A stretch of DNA of 64,000 bases, from assembly GCA_039960995.1 (NCBI GenBank), contig JBDVKF010000080.1:1-64000 (forward strand). The letters are read 5' to 3'. This document shows positions 43,409-52,531 of this stretch, in pieces. The position numbers and the translations under genes were made by a program. The notes under the pieces are model-generated. The model had not been told where the DNA came from, made no database searches, and saw nothing but the letters and a program-made list of their open reading frames with translations. Positions within the stretch are counted from its first letter, which is position 1. Every line of letters begins with the position of its first letter. Source of the stretch: JABSSA01 sp039960995 (GTDB lineage: Bacteria > Pseudomonadota > Alphaproteobacteria > Rhodobacterales > Rhodobacteraceae).

Positions 43409-44347
43409 ATGCGTATGCGGGTTATACGCGATTATGCCTTTTTGAATGCCTCGGACAAAGGGGCAAGCGTCGCCATCGGAAATTTCGATGGGGTCCATAT
43501 TGGGCATCGATCTGTCATCGACCTTGCGCGCACCGCCCAACCTGACGCCAAACTGGGTGTCATGACGTTTGAACCCCATCCCAGACAGTACTTTGCGCCG
43601 TCTTCTCCTCCGTTTCGGTTGACGGGGCCAGCAGCGCGCGCATCTCGGTTGGAAAAAATTGGCGTCGAGCGTTTGTATGAATTGCCATTCAACGAAGCGT
43701 TGGCTGGCCTGTCCCCCAAAGACTTTGCCCAGCGGGTCATCGCGGACGGGCTTGGGCTGTCCCATGTCGTTGTTGGGTCCGATTTCTGCTTTGGCAAGGG
43801 GCGAGCCGGAACCGTTGAAGACCTAAAGACATTTGGTTTGGACATGGGTTTTGGAGTGACCGTAGCCCCCCTTTTGGAGGAAAGCGCGGGCGTCATTTCA
43901 TCAACCGCAATCCGCACCGCCCTGACCGAAGGACGGCCACGCGATGCCGCCGCGATGTTGGGGCATTGGCACCGCATTGAAGGGCCTGTGATTGGCGGCG
44001 AACAACGCGGGCGTACTTTGGGATATCCGACGGCCAATATGTCAATAGATGGTCTGCATCCGCCTGCGTTTGGCGTTTATGCGGTTCTGGTCGATGTTCT
44101 CGACGGGCCACATAAGGGCGCCTACCACGGTGTTGCGTCTATGGGTGTTCGCCCCATGTTTGGAGAAAACAAACCAAATATCGAAACCTTCCTTTTTGAT
44201 TTTTCCGGCGATCTTTACGGCACGCCGTTGTCGATTGGGTTGGTCGAATATCTGCGCCGCGAACAGAAATTTGACGGGCTTGACGCGTTGATCACCCAAA
44301 TGGACGCAGATAGCGCAAAATCCCGCACGGTTTTGGCTGCCTTATGA
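43409..44347 (+). CDS. ribF: Bifunctional riboflavin kinase/FAD synthetase
   Basis: This 312-residue enzyme makes FMN and then FAD. The N-terminal nucleotidyltransferase half has VAIGNFDGVHIGHRSVIDLA and the SSTAIRTALTEGRP motif near 172. The C-terminal kinase half has RTLGYPTANMSIDGLHPPAFGVYA, with the conserved TANM, and GVRPMFGENKPNIETFL. The stop overlaps the next start by four bases. Confidence 0.94.
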   Translation: MRMRVIRDYAFLNASDKGASVAIGNFDGVHIGHRSVIDLARTAQPDAKLGVMTFEPHPRQYFAPSSPPFRLTGPAARASRLEKIGVERLYELPFNEALAGLSPKDFAQRVIADGLGLSHVVVGSDFCFGKGRAGTVEDLKTFGLDMGFGVTVAPLLEESAGVISSTAIRTALTEGRPRDAAAMLGHWHRIEGPVIGGEQRGRTLGYPTANMSIDGLHPPAFGVYAVLVDVLDGPHKGAYHGVASMGVRPMFGENKPNIETFLFDFSGDLYGTPLSIGLVEYLRREQKFDGLDALITQMDADSAKSRTVLAAL

Positions 44348-44814
44348 ATAAACCAATCGATCATTCGGGCTGCGCGCCTCAATTTTGGGAACGCAAACGC
44401 CTTGAGCAATTGAATGAAGCAGAATGGGAAGCCCTCTGTGATGGGTGCGGAAAATGCTGCTTGAACAAACTGGAAGACGAAGACACAGGCGAAGTTGCGT
44501 TGACCCGCGTGGCGTGTCGGTTGCTGGATGACAGCAGTTGCCAATGTGCACATTACGAAACACGCAAACAATTTGTGCCCGACTGTATCCAACTTACGGC
44601 CGCGACAATCTCGCAGCATATGTATTGGCTACCTTCGACCTGCGCCTATCGTCTGCTGTACGAAGGTCGCCCATTATTCGACTGGCATCCGTTGATTTCC
44701 GGCACGATTGACACCGTTCATGCCGCCGGTGTCAGCGTCAAAGACAAAACTGTCAGTGAATTTGATGTCGCCGACGACGAATGGGAAAATCATATCATCG
44801 AGGAACCCTGCTGA
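44344..44814 (+). CDS. YcgN-family Cys-cluster protein
   Basis: This 156-residue protein matches UPF0260 (YcgN): WERKRLEQLNEAEWEALCDG, then the Cys cluster CDGCGKCCLNKLEDED and a second set C-R-LLDDSSCQCAHYETR with C-x10-C spacing nearby, plus LPSTCAYRLLYEGRPL. The Cys pattern suggests a metal or Fe-S centre. Function unknown. It overlaps ribF by 4 nt and the threonine aldolase gene by 1 nt, so it is in the same operon. Confidence 0.86.
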   Translation: MNKPIDHSGCAPQFWERKRLEQLNEAEWEALCDGCGKCCLNKLEDEDTGEVALTRVACRLLDDSSCQCAHYETRKQFVPDCIQLTAATISQHMYWLPSTCAYRLLYEGRPLFDWHPLISGTIDTVHAAGVSVKDKTVSEFDVADDEWENHIIEEPC

Positions 44815-45851
44815 TGTTTTTTGCTTCTGACAATGCGGGCCCGGCCCATTCACGCATTTTGCAAAGCGTCACAGACGCCAATGATGGATACGCCATGCCG
44901 TATGGCAATGACCCCATCATGGACGACGTACGCCAAAGCATTCGCGCAACCTTCGAAGCGCCAGAGGCAGAGGTTTATCTGGTCGCGACAGGCACTGCGG
45001 CCAATGTACTTGGCTTGGCGTGTTATGCGCATCCTTGGCAGACCGTGTTTTGTAGCCCGGTTTCCCATATCCAAGAAGACGAATGCAACGCGCCGGAGTT
45101 TTATTCGGGAGGCGCAAAGCTGACCTTGGTTGGCGACGACCACAAAATGACGCCAAACACATTGCGCGCCTCCATCACCGCAGAAGAAACACGTGGTGTT
45201 CATGGGGCACAGCGCGGCCCGGTTTCGATAACCCAAATCACCGAACGCGGCGGCGTTTACACGTTGGACGAATTGCGCGCCCTTACAGCCGTTGCCCGTG
45301 AATTTAACCTTCCTGTTCACATGGACGGCGCGCGATTTGCAAATGCTGTCGCCGCTGTTGGCTGTTCGCCTGCCGACATGACATGGAAGGCCGGTGTTGA
45401 CGTTCTAAGTTTCGGGGGCACCAAAAATGGCTGCCTTGGTGTCGAGGCTGTTGTTCTTTTTGACCCAGACAAAGCATGGGAGTTTGAACTGCGACGCAAA
45501 CGCGGAGCACATCTATTTTCAAAGCACCGTTTTCTATCTGCGCAAATGGCCGGATATCTGGATGATGGCCTGTGGTTGGAACTCGCAGAAGCGGCCAACG
45601 AAAATGCAGCGCGATTGGCCGCGGGCCTGCGGGATGCAGGTGCCGAATTTCTGCACGAACCTCAGGCCAACATGATCTTTGCCGCGTTCCCTCGAGCAAC
45701 ACACCAACGCCTGCACGACAATGGCGCAAAATACTATGTGTGGTCTGGCGACCTAGAAGGTTCTGATCCATCGGAAATGCTGGTGGCTCGGCTTGTGTGC
45801 GACTGGTCTATTGGATCCGATAGAATTGACACGTTCCTGTCCCATTTTTAA
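44814..45851 (+). CDS. Low-specificity L-threonine aldolase
   Basis: This 345-residue PLP enzyme splits L-threonine (and related beta-hydroxy amino acids) into glycine and an aldehyde. The N-terminus MFFASDNAGPAHSRILQ is family-like. The PLP lysine is in LSFGGTKNGCLG, and the dimer region is HLFSKHRFLSAQMAGYLDDGLWLELAEAAN in the C-terminal part. The start at 44814 overlaps the preceding stop by one base (TGATG). Confidence 0.9.
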   Translation: MFFASDNAGPAHSRILQSVTDANDGYAMPYGNDPIMDDVRQSIRATFEAPEAEVYLVATGTAANVLGLACYAHPWQTVFCSPVSHIQEDECNAPEFYSGGAKLTLVGDDHKMTPNTLRASITAEETRGVHGAQRGPVSITQITERGGVYTLDELRALTAVAREFNLPVHMDGARFANAVAAVGCSPADMTWKAGVDVLSFGGTKNGCLGVEAVVLFDPDKAWEFELRRKRGAHLFSKHRFLSAQMAGYLDDGLWLELAEAANENAARLAAGLRDAGAEFLHEPQANMIFAAFPRATHQRLHDNGAKYYVWSGDLEGSDPSEMLVARLVCDWSIGSDRIDTFLSHF

Positions 45852-45882
45852 AGCGCGCCTTTCGGCCATAGATTGAACCCGA

Positions 45883-46671
45883 TCAGGTTGCTTGGGTCGC
45901 GATCTGTGACCCCACGATTTTCGCCAGTTCTGCCGGATGCGTTATCGGTGCCATATGACCGGCACCGTCAATACAAATGCGCCGTGCATTCGGAATACGC
46001 CGTGCCAGCGCGGCCATCGTCGCATCGATGACATCCAGCGTGAATTCGCCCTGTGCCAGAATAACTGGCAAAGACAGATTGGAAAACGCCTCGCCCTCTA
46101 ACAGACCTGCGTTATCTTCGATAAGAAATGGCGCACTGCCTTTCACAAAGTGAATGCGATCCGCCATGTAGGCCCGGGTCTCTGCCGGAAAATCATACCA
46201 AGGTGTTCCGTCGCCCCAAACCCGATTAAAAGCGCGCGCAGCTTGATGAAAATCCCCACGTTCGATTGTGGCCGCGTATTCTGCCAATTCTGCTTCGTGT
46301 GCCTTAAAACGTTCAGGTTGATCCTTGCGCGCAGCCGCCAGAAAAACCGGCTCGAATAACGTCAAAGAAAGCACGCGGTCCGGTGCGTCCAGTGCCATGC
46401 GCAATGCAACCGTTCCGCCATAGGAATGCCCAACAAGATGCATGGGTTCCATTAAGACGTCTAACCCCCAATCCGTCGCTAATCGATGTTGGTCTTGATC
46501 GAGGGGCCAATCCGGGCTTTTCCCGTGGTTGGGTAAATCGAACGCGGTAACTTCTGCCGTGCCGTGCATGGCGCGGGTGAACCCTTTCCATGCCCCGGAA
46601 TGTGCTAATGTGCAGTGAATGGCCAAAACCCGCGCCGATCCATGACCCGCGCGGGTTACAAATGGCGTCAA
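45883..46671 (-). CDS. Alpha/beta hydrolase
   Basis: This 262-residue hydrolase has the oxyanion region LAIHCTLAHSGAWKGF, the nucleophile elbow HLVGHSYGGTVALR, an acid residue in ILAQGEFTLDVID and the catalytic His in IDGAGHMAPITHP. The substrate is unknown; the fold fits small esters. It is the last gene of a two-gene operon, overlapping the upstream isomerase by four bases. It converges with the aldolase gene. Confidence 0.86.
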   Translation of the reverse strand: MTPFVTRAGHGSARVLAIHCTLAHSGAWKGFTRAMHGTAEVTAFDLPNHGKSPDWPLDQDQHRLATDWGLDVLMEPMHLVGHSYGGTVALRMALDAPDRVLSLTLFEPVFLAAARKDQPERFKAHEAELAEYAATIERGDFHQAARAFNRVWGDGTPWYDFPAETRAYMADRIHFVKGSAPFLIEDNAGLLEGEAFSNLSLPVILAQGEFTLDVIDATMAALARRIPNARRICIDGAGHMAPITHPAELAKIVGSQIATQAT

Positions 46672-47270
46672 AGGGTGCCCGACAGATGGGCATCAAGATC
46701 TTCGATCCGATCCTGCCCCCAAAACCTTTGATCTGTTTTGTTGACGACATAAAACGGCGCCCCAAACGCGCCAGCCTTTACAGCGTCTTCCAGATTGCGC
46801 GCATAGGTGTCGGCCCCGGTCAACAGCCCGCTATCCGCAAGTGCTGGATCAAACCCAGCTTCTTCCAAACAGGCTTTGACAACATCATCGTCAGCGATGT
46901 TTTTCTGGTCTGCAAAAACGCTGCGCACATAAGCATAGACAAGTGCACCCAAGTCCCCACCCCCTGCTGCTTGTGCTGCGATCACCGCATAGGACGACGG
47001 GGCCGCATTTGTCGGCCAATGCGCAGGTTTAAGGTGAAAGGGCGTTCCAAGCTTCTTTGCCGCACGCGTCAATTCTTGTGCGCGATATTCCACACGGCTG
47101 ATGTGCCGATCCTTGGGGGAAACGCCCCCCGTCCGGGCAAACAGTGCCATAATATCCAGTGGCTTGTAATGAACGCTCGCCCCATGGCGTTTCGCCACTT
47201 CTTCAAAGCGTTTCCCGGCCAAGTAGGTATAGGGAGAGATTGTCGCAAAGTAATAGTCGATATCAGCCAT
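46668..47270 (-). CDS. 2-hydroxychromene-2-carboxylate isomerase (DsbA-like fold)
   Basis: This 200-residue protein is a kappa-class GST-like isomerase: YYFATISPYTYLAGKRFEEV at the N-terminus with the catalytic Ser replacing the redox Cys, KLGTPFHLKPAHWPTN, and the C-terminal GAFGAPFYVV and FWGQDRIEDL. In naphthalene breakdown the isomerase uses glutathione; here there are no aromatic-pathway genes, so the role may be detoxification. It overlaps the hydrolase start by ATGA. Confidence 0.88.
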   Translation of the reverse strand: MADIDYYFATISPYTYLAGKRFEEVAKRHGASVHYKPLDIMALFARTGGVSPKDRHISRVEYRAQELTRAAKKLGTPFHLKPAHWPTNAAPSSYAVIAAQAAGGGDLGALVYAYVRSVFADQKNIADDDVVKACLEEAGFDPALADSGLLTGADTYARNLEDAVKAGAFGAPFYVVNKTDQRFWGQDRIEDLDAHLSGTL

Positions 47271-47379
47271 AATTTTCGCCTTCTGTATGGGCCACGTCTT
47301 TGCCGCACGGTAAGGCCGTGTTAAGCGAAGTCAACGTCACGAATCTGTCACATTCTGGCTTGTCGAAGGGGAATACCGC

Positions 47380-48399
47380 ATGCCGCAAGCGCAAGAACCG
47401 AAACTGATCTCGGGCAATGCCAATCAACCACTCGCGAAAGCTATTGCACGGCGAATGACAATGCATCGCGGCATAGCGGTCAATCTGATCGACGCGAGGG
47501 TCGAACGCTTCAATGACGGCGAAATATTTGTCGAAGTTTACGAAAACGTGCGCGGCGAAGATATGTTTATCATTCAGCCGACATCGAACCCTGCCAACGA
47601 CAACCTGATGGAACTGCTGATCATGTGCGACGCATTGCGTCGATCTTCGGCAACGCGCATCACCGCCGTTATCCCCTATTTTGGATATGCGCGTCAGGAC
47701 AGACGCACAAAGGCGCGCACGCCCATTTCCGCCAAACTGGTCGCGAATATGCTTGTTTCTGCTGGAGTGGAACGCGTGTTGACGATGGACTTGCACGCCG
47801 CACAGATTCAAGGGTTCTTCGATATTCCGGTCGACAACCTCTATGCGTCGCCAATTTTTGCTTTGGATATCAAAGATAATTTCGCGGGACGCATGTCGGA
47901 TATTATGGTCGTCTCACCAGATGTCGGCGGCGTTGCACGTGCGCGCGAATTGGCCAAACGCATCAATGCGCCTTTATCGATTGTGGACAAACGTCGTGAA
48001 AAACCTGGTGAAATCGCTGAAATGACTGTGATAGGGGATGTCAAAGACAAAGTCTGCCTGATCGTAGACGACATTTGCGACACTGCTGGTACGTTGTGTA
48101 AGGCGGCAGAGGTTCTTATCGAAAATGGCGCAAAAGAAGTGCACTCCTACATTACGCATGGCGTTTTATCGGGCCCTGCCGTCGAAAGAATCTCAAAATC
48201 AGTCATGAAAACGCTCGTCGTCACGGATAGCATCGCCGCGACAGATGCCATTCGAGCAACGCCAAACATTCGAATTGTCCCAACAGCGCCTATCTTTGCG
48301 CAAGCCATTTTGAATATCTGGAACGGCACCAGTGTTTCGTCACTATTTGACGATTCCACATTGGGTCCGATCTATGACGGAATGTACGCGGCCGAGTAA
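47380..48399 (+). CDS. prs: Ribose-phosphate pyrophosphokinase
   Basis: This 339-residue enzyme makes PRPP from ribose-5-phosphate and ATP. Features are the flexible loop FGYARQDRRTKARTPISAKL, the ribose-phosphate site LIVDDICDTAGTL, and MDLHAAQIQGFFDIPVDNL and VVSPDVGGVARARELA. It stands alone. Repeat copy D begins 13 nt after the stop. Confidence 0.96.
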   Translation: MPQAQEPKLISGNANQPLAKAIARRMTMHRGIAVNLIDARVERFNDGEIFVEVYENVRGEDMFIIQPTSNPANDNLMELLIMCDALRRSSATRITAVIPYFGYARQDRRTKARTPISAKLVANMLVSAGVERVLTMDLHAAQIQGFFDIPVDNLYASPIFALDIKDNFAGRMSDIMVVSPDVGGVARARELAKRINAPLSIVDKRREKPGEIAEMTVIGDVKDKVCLIVDDICDTAGTLCKAAEVLIENGAKEVHSYITHGVLSGPAVERISKSVMKTLVVTDSIAATDAIRATPNIRIVPTAPIFAQAILNIWNGTSVSSLFDDSTLGPIYDGMYAAE

Positions 48400-48412
48400 C
48401 GCGAGCGACCAA

Positions 48413-48467
48413 GGGTCGGCGGGTGGGCGCATTTGGCCCTTGGGCCAAACAGAGCCGCCCGTGACCC
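48413..48467 (+). repeat. Intergenic palindromic repeat, copy D
   Basis: This copy has the same left flank as copy A (GGGTCGGCGGGTGGGCGCA), inner arms TTTGGCCC and GGGCCAAA around a TT loop, and the right flank CAGAGCCGCCCG. The outer GGGTC and GACCC ends pair as well. It sits between the converging prs and M48-lipoprotein genes, where it may act as a bidirectional terminator. Confidence 0.8.
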
Positions 48468-48475
48468 GACCGATC

Positions 48476-49198
48476 TTACAATCCCGCAGACACGCGCCGC
48501 ACCGTCGCAAGACGCGCCGCATTCGGTGGATGTGTCCCCAAAAACCGATCACCCGGGTCCGGAATCCGGTTAAAGAACTGCGCACCCCGCACCGCTGAAA
48601 ACCCAGATCGCACCGTAATCACTGTCCCTAACGCATCAGCTTCCAATTCAAATTCTTTGGAATACGACCGTGCGCCCAGCGCCGCGCCCAACTGCTGCGC
48701 ACGTTCAACATCAGCGACTGTTCCCCCCGTCGCCGTCGCCAAACCACCTAAAAATACGGCACCCGCGACTGCGTTTTGTTGTCCCCTTGCGATATGGCCC
48801 TCAATATGATGCGCAGCTTCATGACCCATCACAAACGCGATTTCATCTATATTGCGCGCGTCATTCAACAAAGCGAGTGTGAAAATAATAATGGGGCGCC
48901 CATCTTCATCAAGCGTTTGAAAGGCATTGGCTGGCTTTCCCCGTTCATCATCAACGACGATTAGGAAATCACAATTTACACCCCGTGTCCGACGTTCACA
49001 TTCGCGCTCTGCGACCGGCTCCATCGTCTGGACAACTTGGACAAAGGCACGTTGGGTCGCACCCGCCCCGCGCAGCTCATCCACATCACTGTTCGCATTT
49101 GTCCCCGTCGTCGAAGGCCCACTCACATCGGGGGCAGGCAATTCAGTACATGCAATCAACGTTGTCGAAAGAAACAATGCACAAAGATATCTTAACAT
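48476..49198 (-). CDS. M48-family metallopeptidase lipoprotein
   Basis: This 240-residue membrane-anchored peptidase has a type II signal sequence ending in LIAC (Cys17, lipobox), and the zinc site GHEAAHHIEGH. A later DALGTV segment may give the third ligand. It resembles the periplasmic M48 proteases such as the BepA/LoiP group, which act in outer-membrane quality control. A Ser/Thr-rich linker follows the lipid Cys. The ends lie 8 nt from repeat copy D. Confidence 0.88.
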   Translation of the reverse strand: MLRYLCALFLSTTLIACTELPAPDVSGPSTTGTNANSDVDELRGAGATQRAFVQVVQTMEPVAERECERRTRGVNCDFLIVVDDERGKPANAFQTLDEDGRPIIIFTLALLNDARNIDEIAFVMGHEAAHHIEGHIARGQQNAVAGAVFLGGLATATGGTVADVERAQQLGAALGARSYSKEFELEADALGTVITVRSGFSAVRGAQFFNRIPDPGDRFLGTHPPNAARLATVRRVSAGL

Positions 49199-49342
49199 GT
49201 CGTCCTCAATTTCGTGGCAGGCCCATACGCGTGCTGGCCGTCATCAGCAGATACAATAACATCTGTGTCCAGTCCGACCAGACCCGATCACGCAGCCGTG
49301 CGATCTACTTGCAATCCCATTATGTCCAGATAGGTTGATCAT

Positions 49343-49588
49343 ATGTTTACAATCGAACACGAATTCGATGCGACCGTCATTACGCTTGTCGACGATGGCC
49401 GCACCCCTTTACAAGAAGACGTCGTCGTCAACAGTTTTGCAGAATGCGTCACCATAGAACAGTTCGATTCGCGCACAGATCAAATGGTCCGCGTGACTCT
49501 GTCGCCCGAACAATTGCGCGATCTGGCGGCGGCTCTCGATCTTCCTGAAGGTGTTTACAGTTTGGCCCGCCCAACCGGCAGCGGTTAA
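49343..49588 (+). CDS. Small conserved hypothetical protein
   Basis: This 81-residue acidic protein (MFTIEHEFDATVITLVDDGR at the start) shows no family I can name. It has an alternating strand pattern and a helix near LSPEQLRDLAAALDLP. It looks well coded, with a conserved tail GVYSLARPTGSG, and has AGG upstream. It lies between divergent M48 and the ilvE gene; no function is proposed. Confidence 0.65.
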   Translation: MFTIEHEFDATVITLVDDGRTPLQEDVVVNSFAECVTIEQFDSRTDQMVRVTLSPEQLRDLAAALDLPEGVYSLARPTGSG

Positions 49589-49701
49589 CAACGGCACGTG
49601 CCATCACCGTAACCATTGCTTGTTCAAAAAGATCTGAAAATTGTCTTTTCCCTGCCGACAACTGTCTCTAGGCTTCGGCCGACGCACGGGGAGAACACGC
49701 A

Positions 49702-50568
49702 ATGGCAACCGGTCAGAACATTCGCACGTATTTCGAAGGCCGTTGGCATGATGGCGATGTGTATACCATGCGCGCGGCAGATCACGGCAGTTGGCTGGGT
49801 ACCACAGTCTTTGATGGCGCGCGCTACTTTGATGGGCTGGCCCCGGATCTTGAGGCACATTGCGAACGGGTCAATCGCTCTGCCACCGCTTTGATGATAA
49901 CTCCAACTGTTTCAACATCCGAAATGATCGATATCGCGTGGGAAGGGTTGCGCAAGTTTTCGGAAAAAAGCGCAGTCTATATCCGTCCGATGTATTGGGC
50001 CATTGATGGTGACATGACTGCGATCGTCCCAAAAGAAGGGTCCACGGGATTTGCGTTATGTCTGGAAGAAATTCCCATGGCCGCCGCTGATGTTGCTGCA
50101 ACATTAACCCGAACCCGGTTTCGCCGCCCCGTCATGGAAGACGCCGTGGTCAACGCCAAAGCAGGCTGCCTTTATCCTAACAACGCGCGCATGCTTACCG
50201 AGGCCCGCGCCAAAGGGTTCAATAACGCGCTGGTGGCAGATGCAATTGGCAATGTTGCAGAAACGGCAACCGCCAATATCTTTATGGTTAAGGATGGAAC
50301 AGTGTTTACGCCAGTTCCAAACGGTACATTCTTGGCTGGAATCACGCGCGCACGGCACATTTCAAATTTTAAAGCCAACGGAATAGACGTCATCGAAGAC
50401 GTCCTAAGTTTTGAACGATTCCACGACGCTGACGAGGTATTCATGTCCGGCAACATGAACAAGGTCACGCCGATCAAAGCCTTTGATGACACACAATATC
50501 AAATCGGACCAATTACACGTCAGGTCCGCGAGATGTATTGGGATTGGGCTCTGACCAACAAACCATGA
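49702..50568 (+). CDS. ilvE: Branched-chain amino acid aminotransferase
   Basis: This 288-residue class IV aminotransferase converts branched-chain keto acids to leucine, isoleucine and valine. The PLP lysine lies in VVNAKAGCLYPN, the N-terminal site is FEGRWHDGDVYTMRAADHG, and GNVAETATANIFMVKDG carries the conserved phosphate-binding region. D-amino acid transaminases of this fold differ in their signature, so IlvE is favoured. The gene is monocistronic, with a 70-nt gap to the next. Confidence 0.9.
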   Translation: MATGQNIRTYFEGRWHDGDVYTMRAADHGSWLGTTVFDGARYFDGLAPDLEAHCERVNRSATALMITPTVSTSEMIDIAWEGLRKFSEKSAVYIRPMYWAIDGDMTAIVPKEGSTGFALCLEEIPMAAADVAATLTRTRFRRPVMEDAVVNAKAGCLYPNNARMLTEARAKGFNNALVADAIGNVAETATANIFMVKDGTVFTPVPNGTFLAGITRARHISNFKANGIDVIEDVLSFERFHDADEVFMSGNMNKVTPIKAFDDTQYQIGPITRQVREMYWDWALTNKP

Positions 50569-50638
50569 CAATTGCGGCGTTGCGCCATGCGCGCCCATAG
50601 GTCATGCTGAAACCGATACTGAACCGGGGTTTGAAGAA

Positions 50639-51094
50639 ATGCGCAAATTTCTTGTCGTGCTGGATGACAGCCGGGAATGCTTGAACGCCATGCGATTTGC
50701 AGCGATGCGCGCCGCGCATACTGGCGGAGGCGTGGCCATACTTTCGGTGATTGCACCAGAAGAGTTCAATCACTGGATTGGCGTTGGCGCTGTAATGCGA
50801 GAAGAAGCGCGCGAACGCATAGAAGTGCATTTCGAAGTGTTTGCGAAATGGATGCGGGACAGACAGCATGTCGATCCAGAGCTAATCATCCGAGAAGGGC
50901 AACCTTTGGATGAAATCGTCGAGCATATCCGGCAAGATTCTGACATTGGCGTCTTGGTCTTGGGGGCTGGCACTGGCAAAAAGGGGCCCGGCCCGTTGGT
51001 CACTCAGCTGTCTCGCAACTCGGGCGCTTTGCCGATCCCAATCACAATTGTTCCCGGCGATCTAAGCAAAGAAAAGCTTGAAGCCATCACCTGA
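50639..51094 (+). CDS. Universal stress protein family
   Basis: This 151-residue UspA-domain protein starts MRKFLVVLDDSRECLNAMRF and has the ATP-type motif G-x2-G-x9-G/S in VLGAGTGKKGPGPLVTQLS. Usp proteins bind ATP or other nucleotides and respond to starvation or oxidative stress. It stands between ilvE and nfuA. The specific trigger is not readable. Confidence 0.88.
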   Translation: MRKFLVVLDDSRECLNAMRFAAMRAAHTGGGVAILSVIAPEEFNHWIGVGAVMREEARERIEVHFEVFAKWMRDRQHVDPELIIREGQPLDEIVEHIRQDSDIGVLVLGAGTGKKGPGPLVTQLSRNSGALPIPITIVPGDLSKEKLEAIT

Positions 51095-51343
51095 CAGAAA
51101 CATGAAATCACTCGACTTTTTCAGCGTTCGGCCGTCCTTTGTCCGCGGCAGGCAAGCGTGATCGATTGATTGAATAAATCAAATTGAAGACAGTTCAAAC
51201 TCGCCGGTCATTCGAAAATCTGCCACAAGTTTTATCGTCCGGTCGCGGTGATTGCTGACATTATCGTTTAGAATCATTCCAAACTCTTGACACCACGCGG
51301 GTCCATCCGCATATCTGTTGAACCTGCGAGAAAGGGTCGAGCA

Positions 51344-51907
51344 ATGTTCATCCAAACCGAATCCACACCAAACCCTGCGACACTGAAATTCCTTCCCGGA
51401 CAAACAGTGCTTGAAATGGGAACGGCCGATTTTCCGACACCCGATGCAGGCGAGAAATCTCCGTTGGCTAAACGTATTTTTTCAGTGGACGGCGTTACGG
51501 GTGTTTTCTTTGGAACCGACTTTGTCACTGTGACCAAAGCGGATGCCACAGATTGGGACCATATCAAGCCAGCGATTCTGGGCGCGGTCATGGAACATTA
51601 CCAGTCGGGTCAGCCTGTCATGGAAGGTGATCACCAGCCAGCCTCGGGTCATGCGGCCCATGAAGGCGAAGATTCGGGCATTGTGGATCAGATCAAGGAA
51701 TTGTTGGATACGCGGGTGCGCCCTGCAGTCGCCCAAGACGGCGGCGACATCACGTTTCATGGGTTTGATCGCGGTATTGTCTATCTTCACATGCAAGGCG
51801 CGTGCGCCAATTGCCCATCGTCGACACTGACGCTTAAGATGGGTATCGAAAACTTGCTGCGGCACTATATTCCCGAAGTGACCGAAGTGCGCCCAGTGGC
51901 CGTCTGA
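51344..51907 (+). CDS. nfuA: NfuA/NifU-type Fe-S carrier
   Basis: This 187-residue protein carries and delivers Fe-S clusters. The N-terminal Nfu_N domain (MFIQTESTPNPATLKFLPGQ, residues about 1-85) is followed by a NifU C-domain with the CxxC motif in GACANCPSSTLTLKMGIENLL. It matches the mitochondrial NFU1 and alphaproteobacterial type. The start is at 51344, where the family N-terminus begins and GAAAGGG lies upstream. tsaB follows 27 nt later. Confidence 0.92.
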   Translation: MFIQTESTPNPATLKFLPGQTVLEMGTADFPTPDAGEKSPLAKRIFSVDGVTGVFFGTDFVTVTKADATDWDHIKPAILGAVMEHYQSGQPVMEGDHQPASGHAAHEGEDSGIVDQIKELLDTRVRPAVAQDGGDITFHGFDRGIVYLHMQGACANCPSSTLTLKMGIENLLRHYIPEVTEVRPVAV

Positions 51908-51934
51908 GGCCACTGCAAGCCCAGTTACAGTGTG

Positions 51935-52531
51935 ATGAAGACCGATTCACTTATCTTATCCTTTGACACGTCGGCTGCGCATTGCGCGGCCGCTTTGAGT
52001 TCAAATGATGCGGTGCTCGATTCCATTTACGAACCGATGGAAAAGGGCCAAAATGAACGCCTGATCGTGTTGCTTGAGGATCTTTTGACCCGCCAAAATG
52101 CAAGCTGGTCTGATCTGGATGCTGTGGCTGTCGGTGTTGGCCCCGGAAATTTCACTGGCATCCGCATTGGGATATCTGCGGCGCGCGGTTTGTCCCTTGG
52201 ACTGGACATACCAGCCTATGGCATCAACGGGTTTGAGCAACGCAAAGACGTGCTTAAAGAAAACGGCCTGAATTGCGTTCCTGCCCCCCGAGACCAGTTT
52301 TTCGTTGACTTACCTGAAGGACCGCAGTTGCTATCCCAAGACGAAGCGGAACAACTGGGTCAGCCGATATTGCCCGATCCAGACCCCTTGTTATTGGTCA
52401 GTGCAATTGGAAACCTGGCGCGGGCCGCCTGGCCGACCCCGCCTGCAACGCCCCCTGCCCCGCTGTATATCAAACCTCCGGACGCGGCCCCATCCCGTGA
52501 TGCGCCACCCCAGATTTTAGATGACGCCTGA
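51935..52531 (+). CDS. tsaB: tRNA threonylcarbamoyladenosine biosynthesis protein TsaB
   Basis: This 198-residue ASKHA-fold protein is the scaffold partner of TsaD in making t6A in tRNA. It shows ILSFDTSAAHCAAALSSNDAV, the family loop VAVGVGPGNFTGIRIGISAARGL and a Pro-rich C-terminus. A GTG at 51932 is just upstream of the ATG used here. Its end overlaps rimI by 11 nt. The tsaB-rimI pair is a common arrangement. Confidence 0.92.
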   Translation: MKTDSLILSFDTSAAHCAAALSSNDAVLDSIYEPMEKGQNERLIVLLEDLLTRQNASWSDLDAVAVGVGPGNFTGIRIGISAARGLSLGLDIPAYGINGFEQRKDVLKENGLNCVPAPRDQFFVDLPEGPQLLSQDEAEQLGQPILPDPDPLLLVSAIGNLARAAWPTPPATPPAPLYIKPPDAAPSRDAPPQILDDA

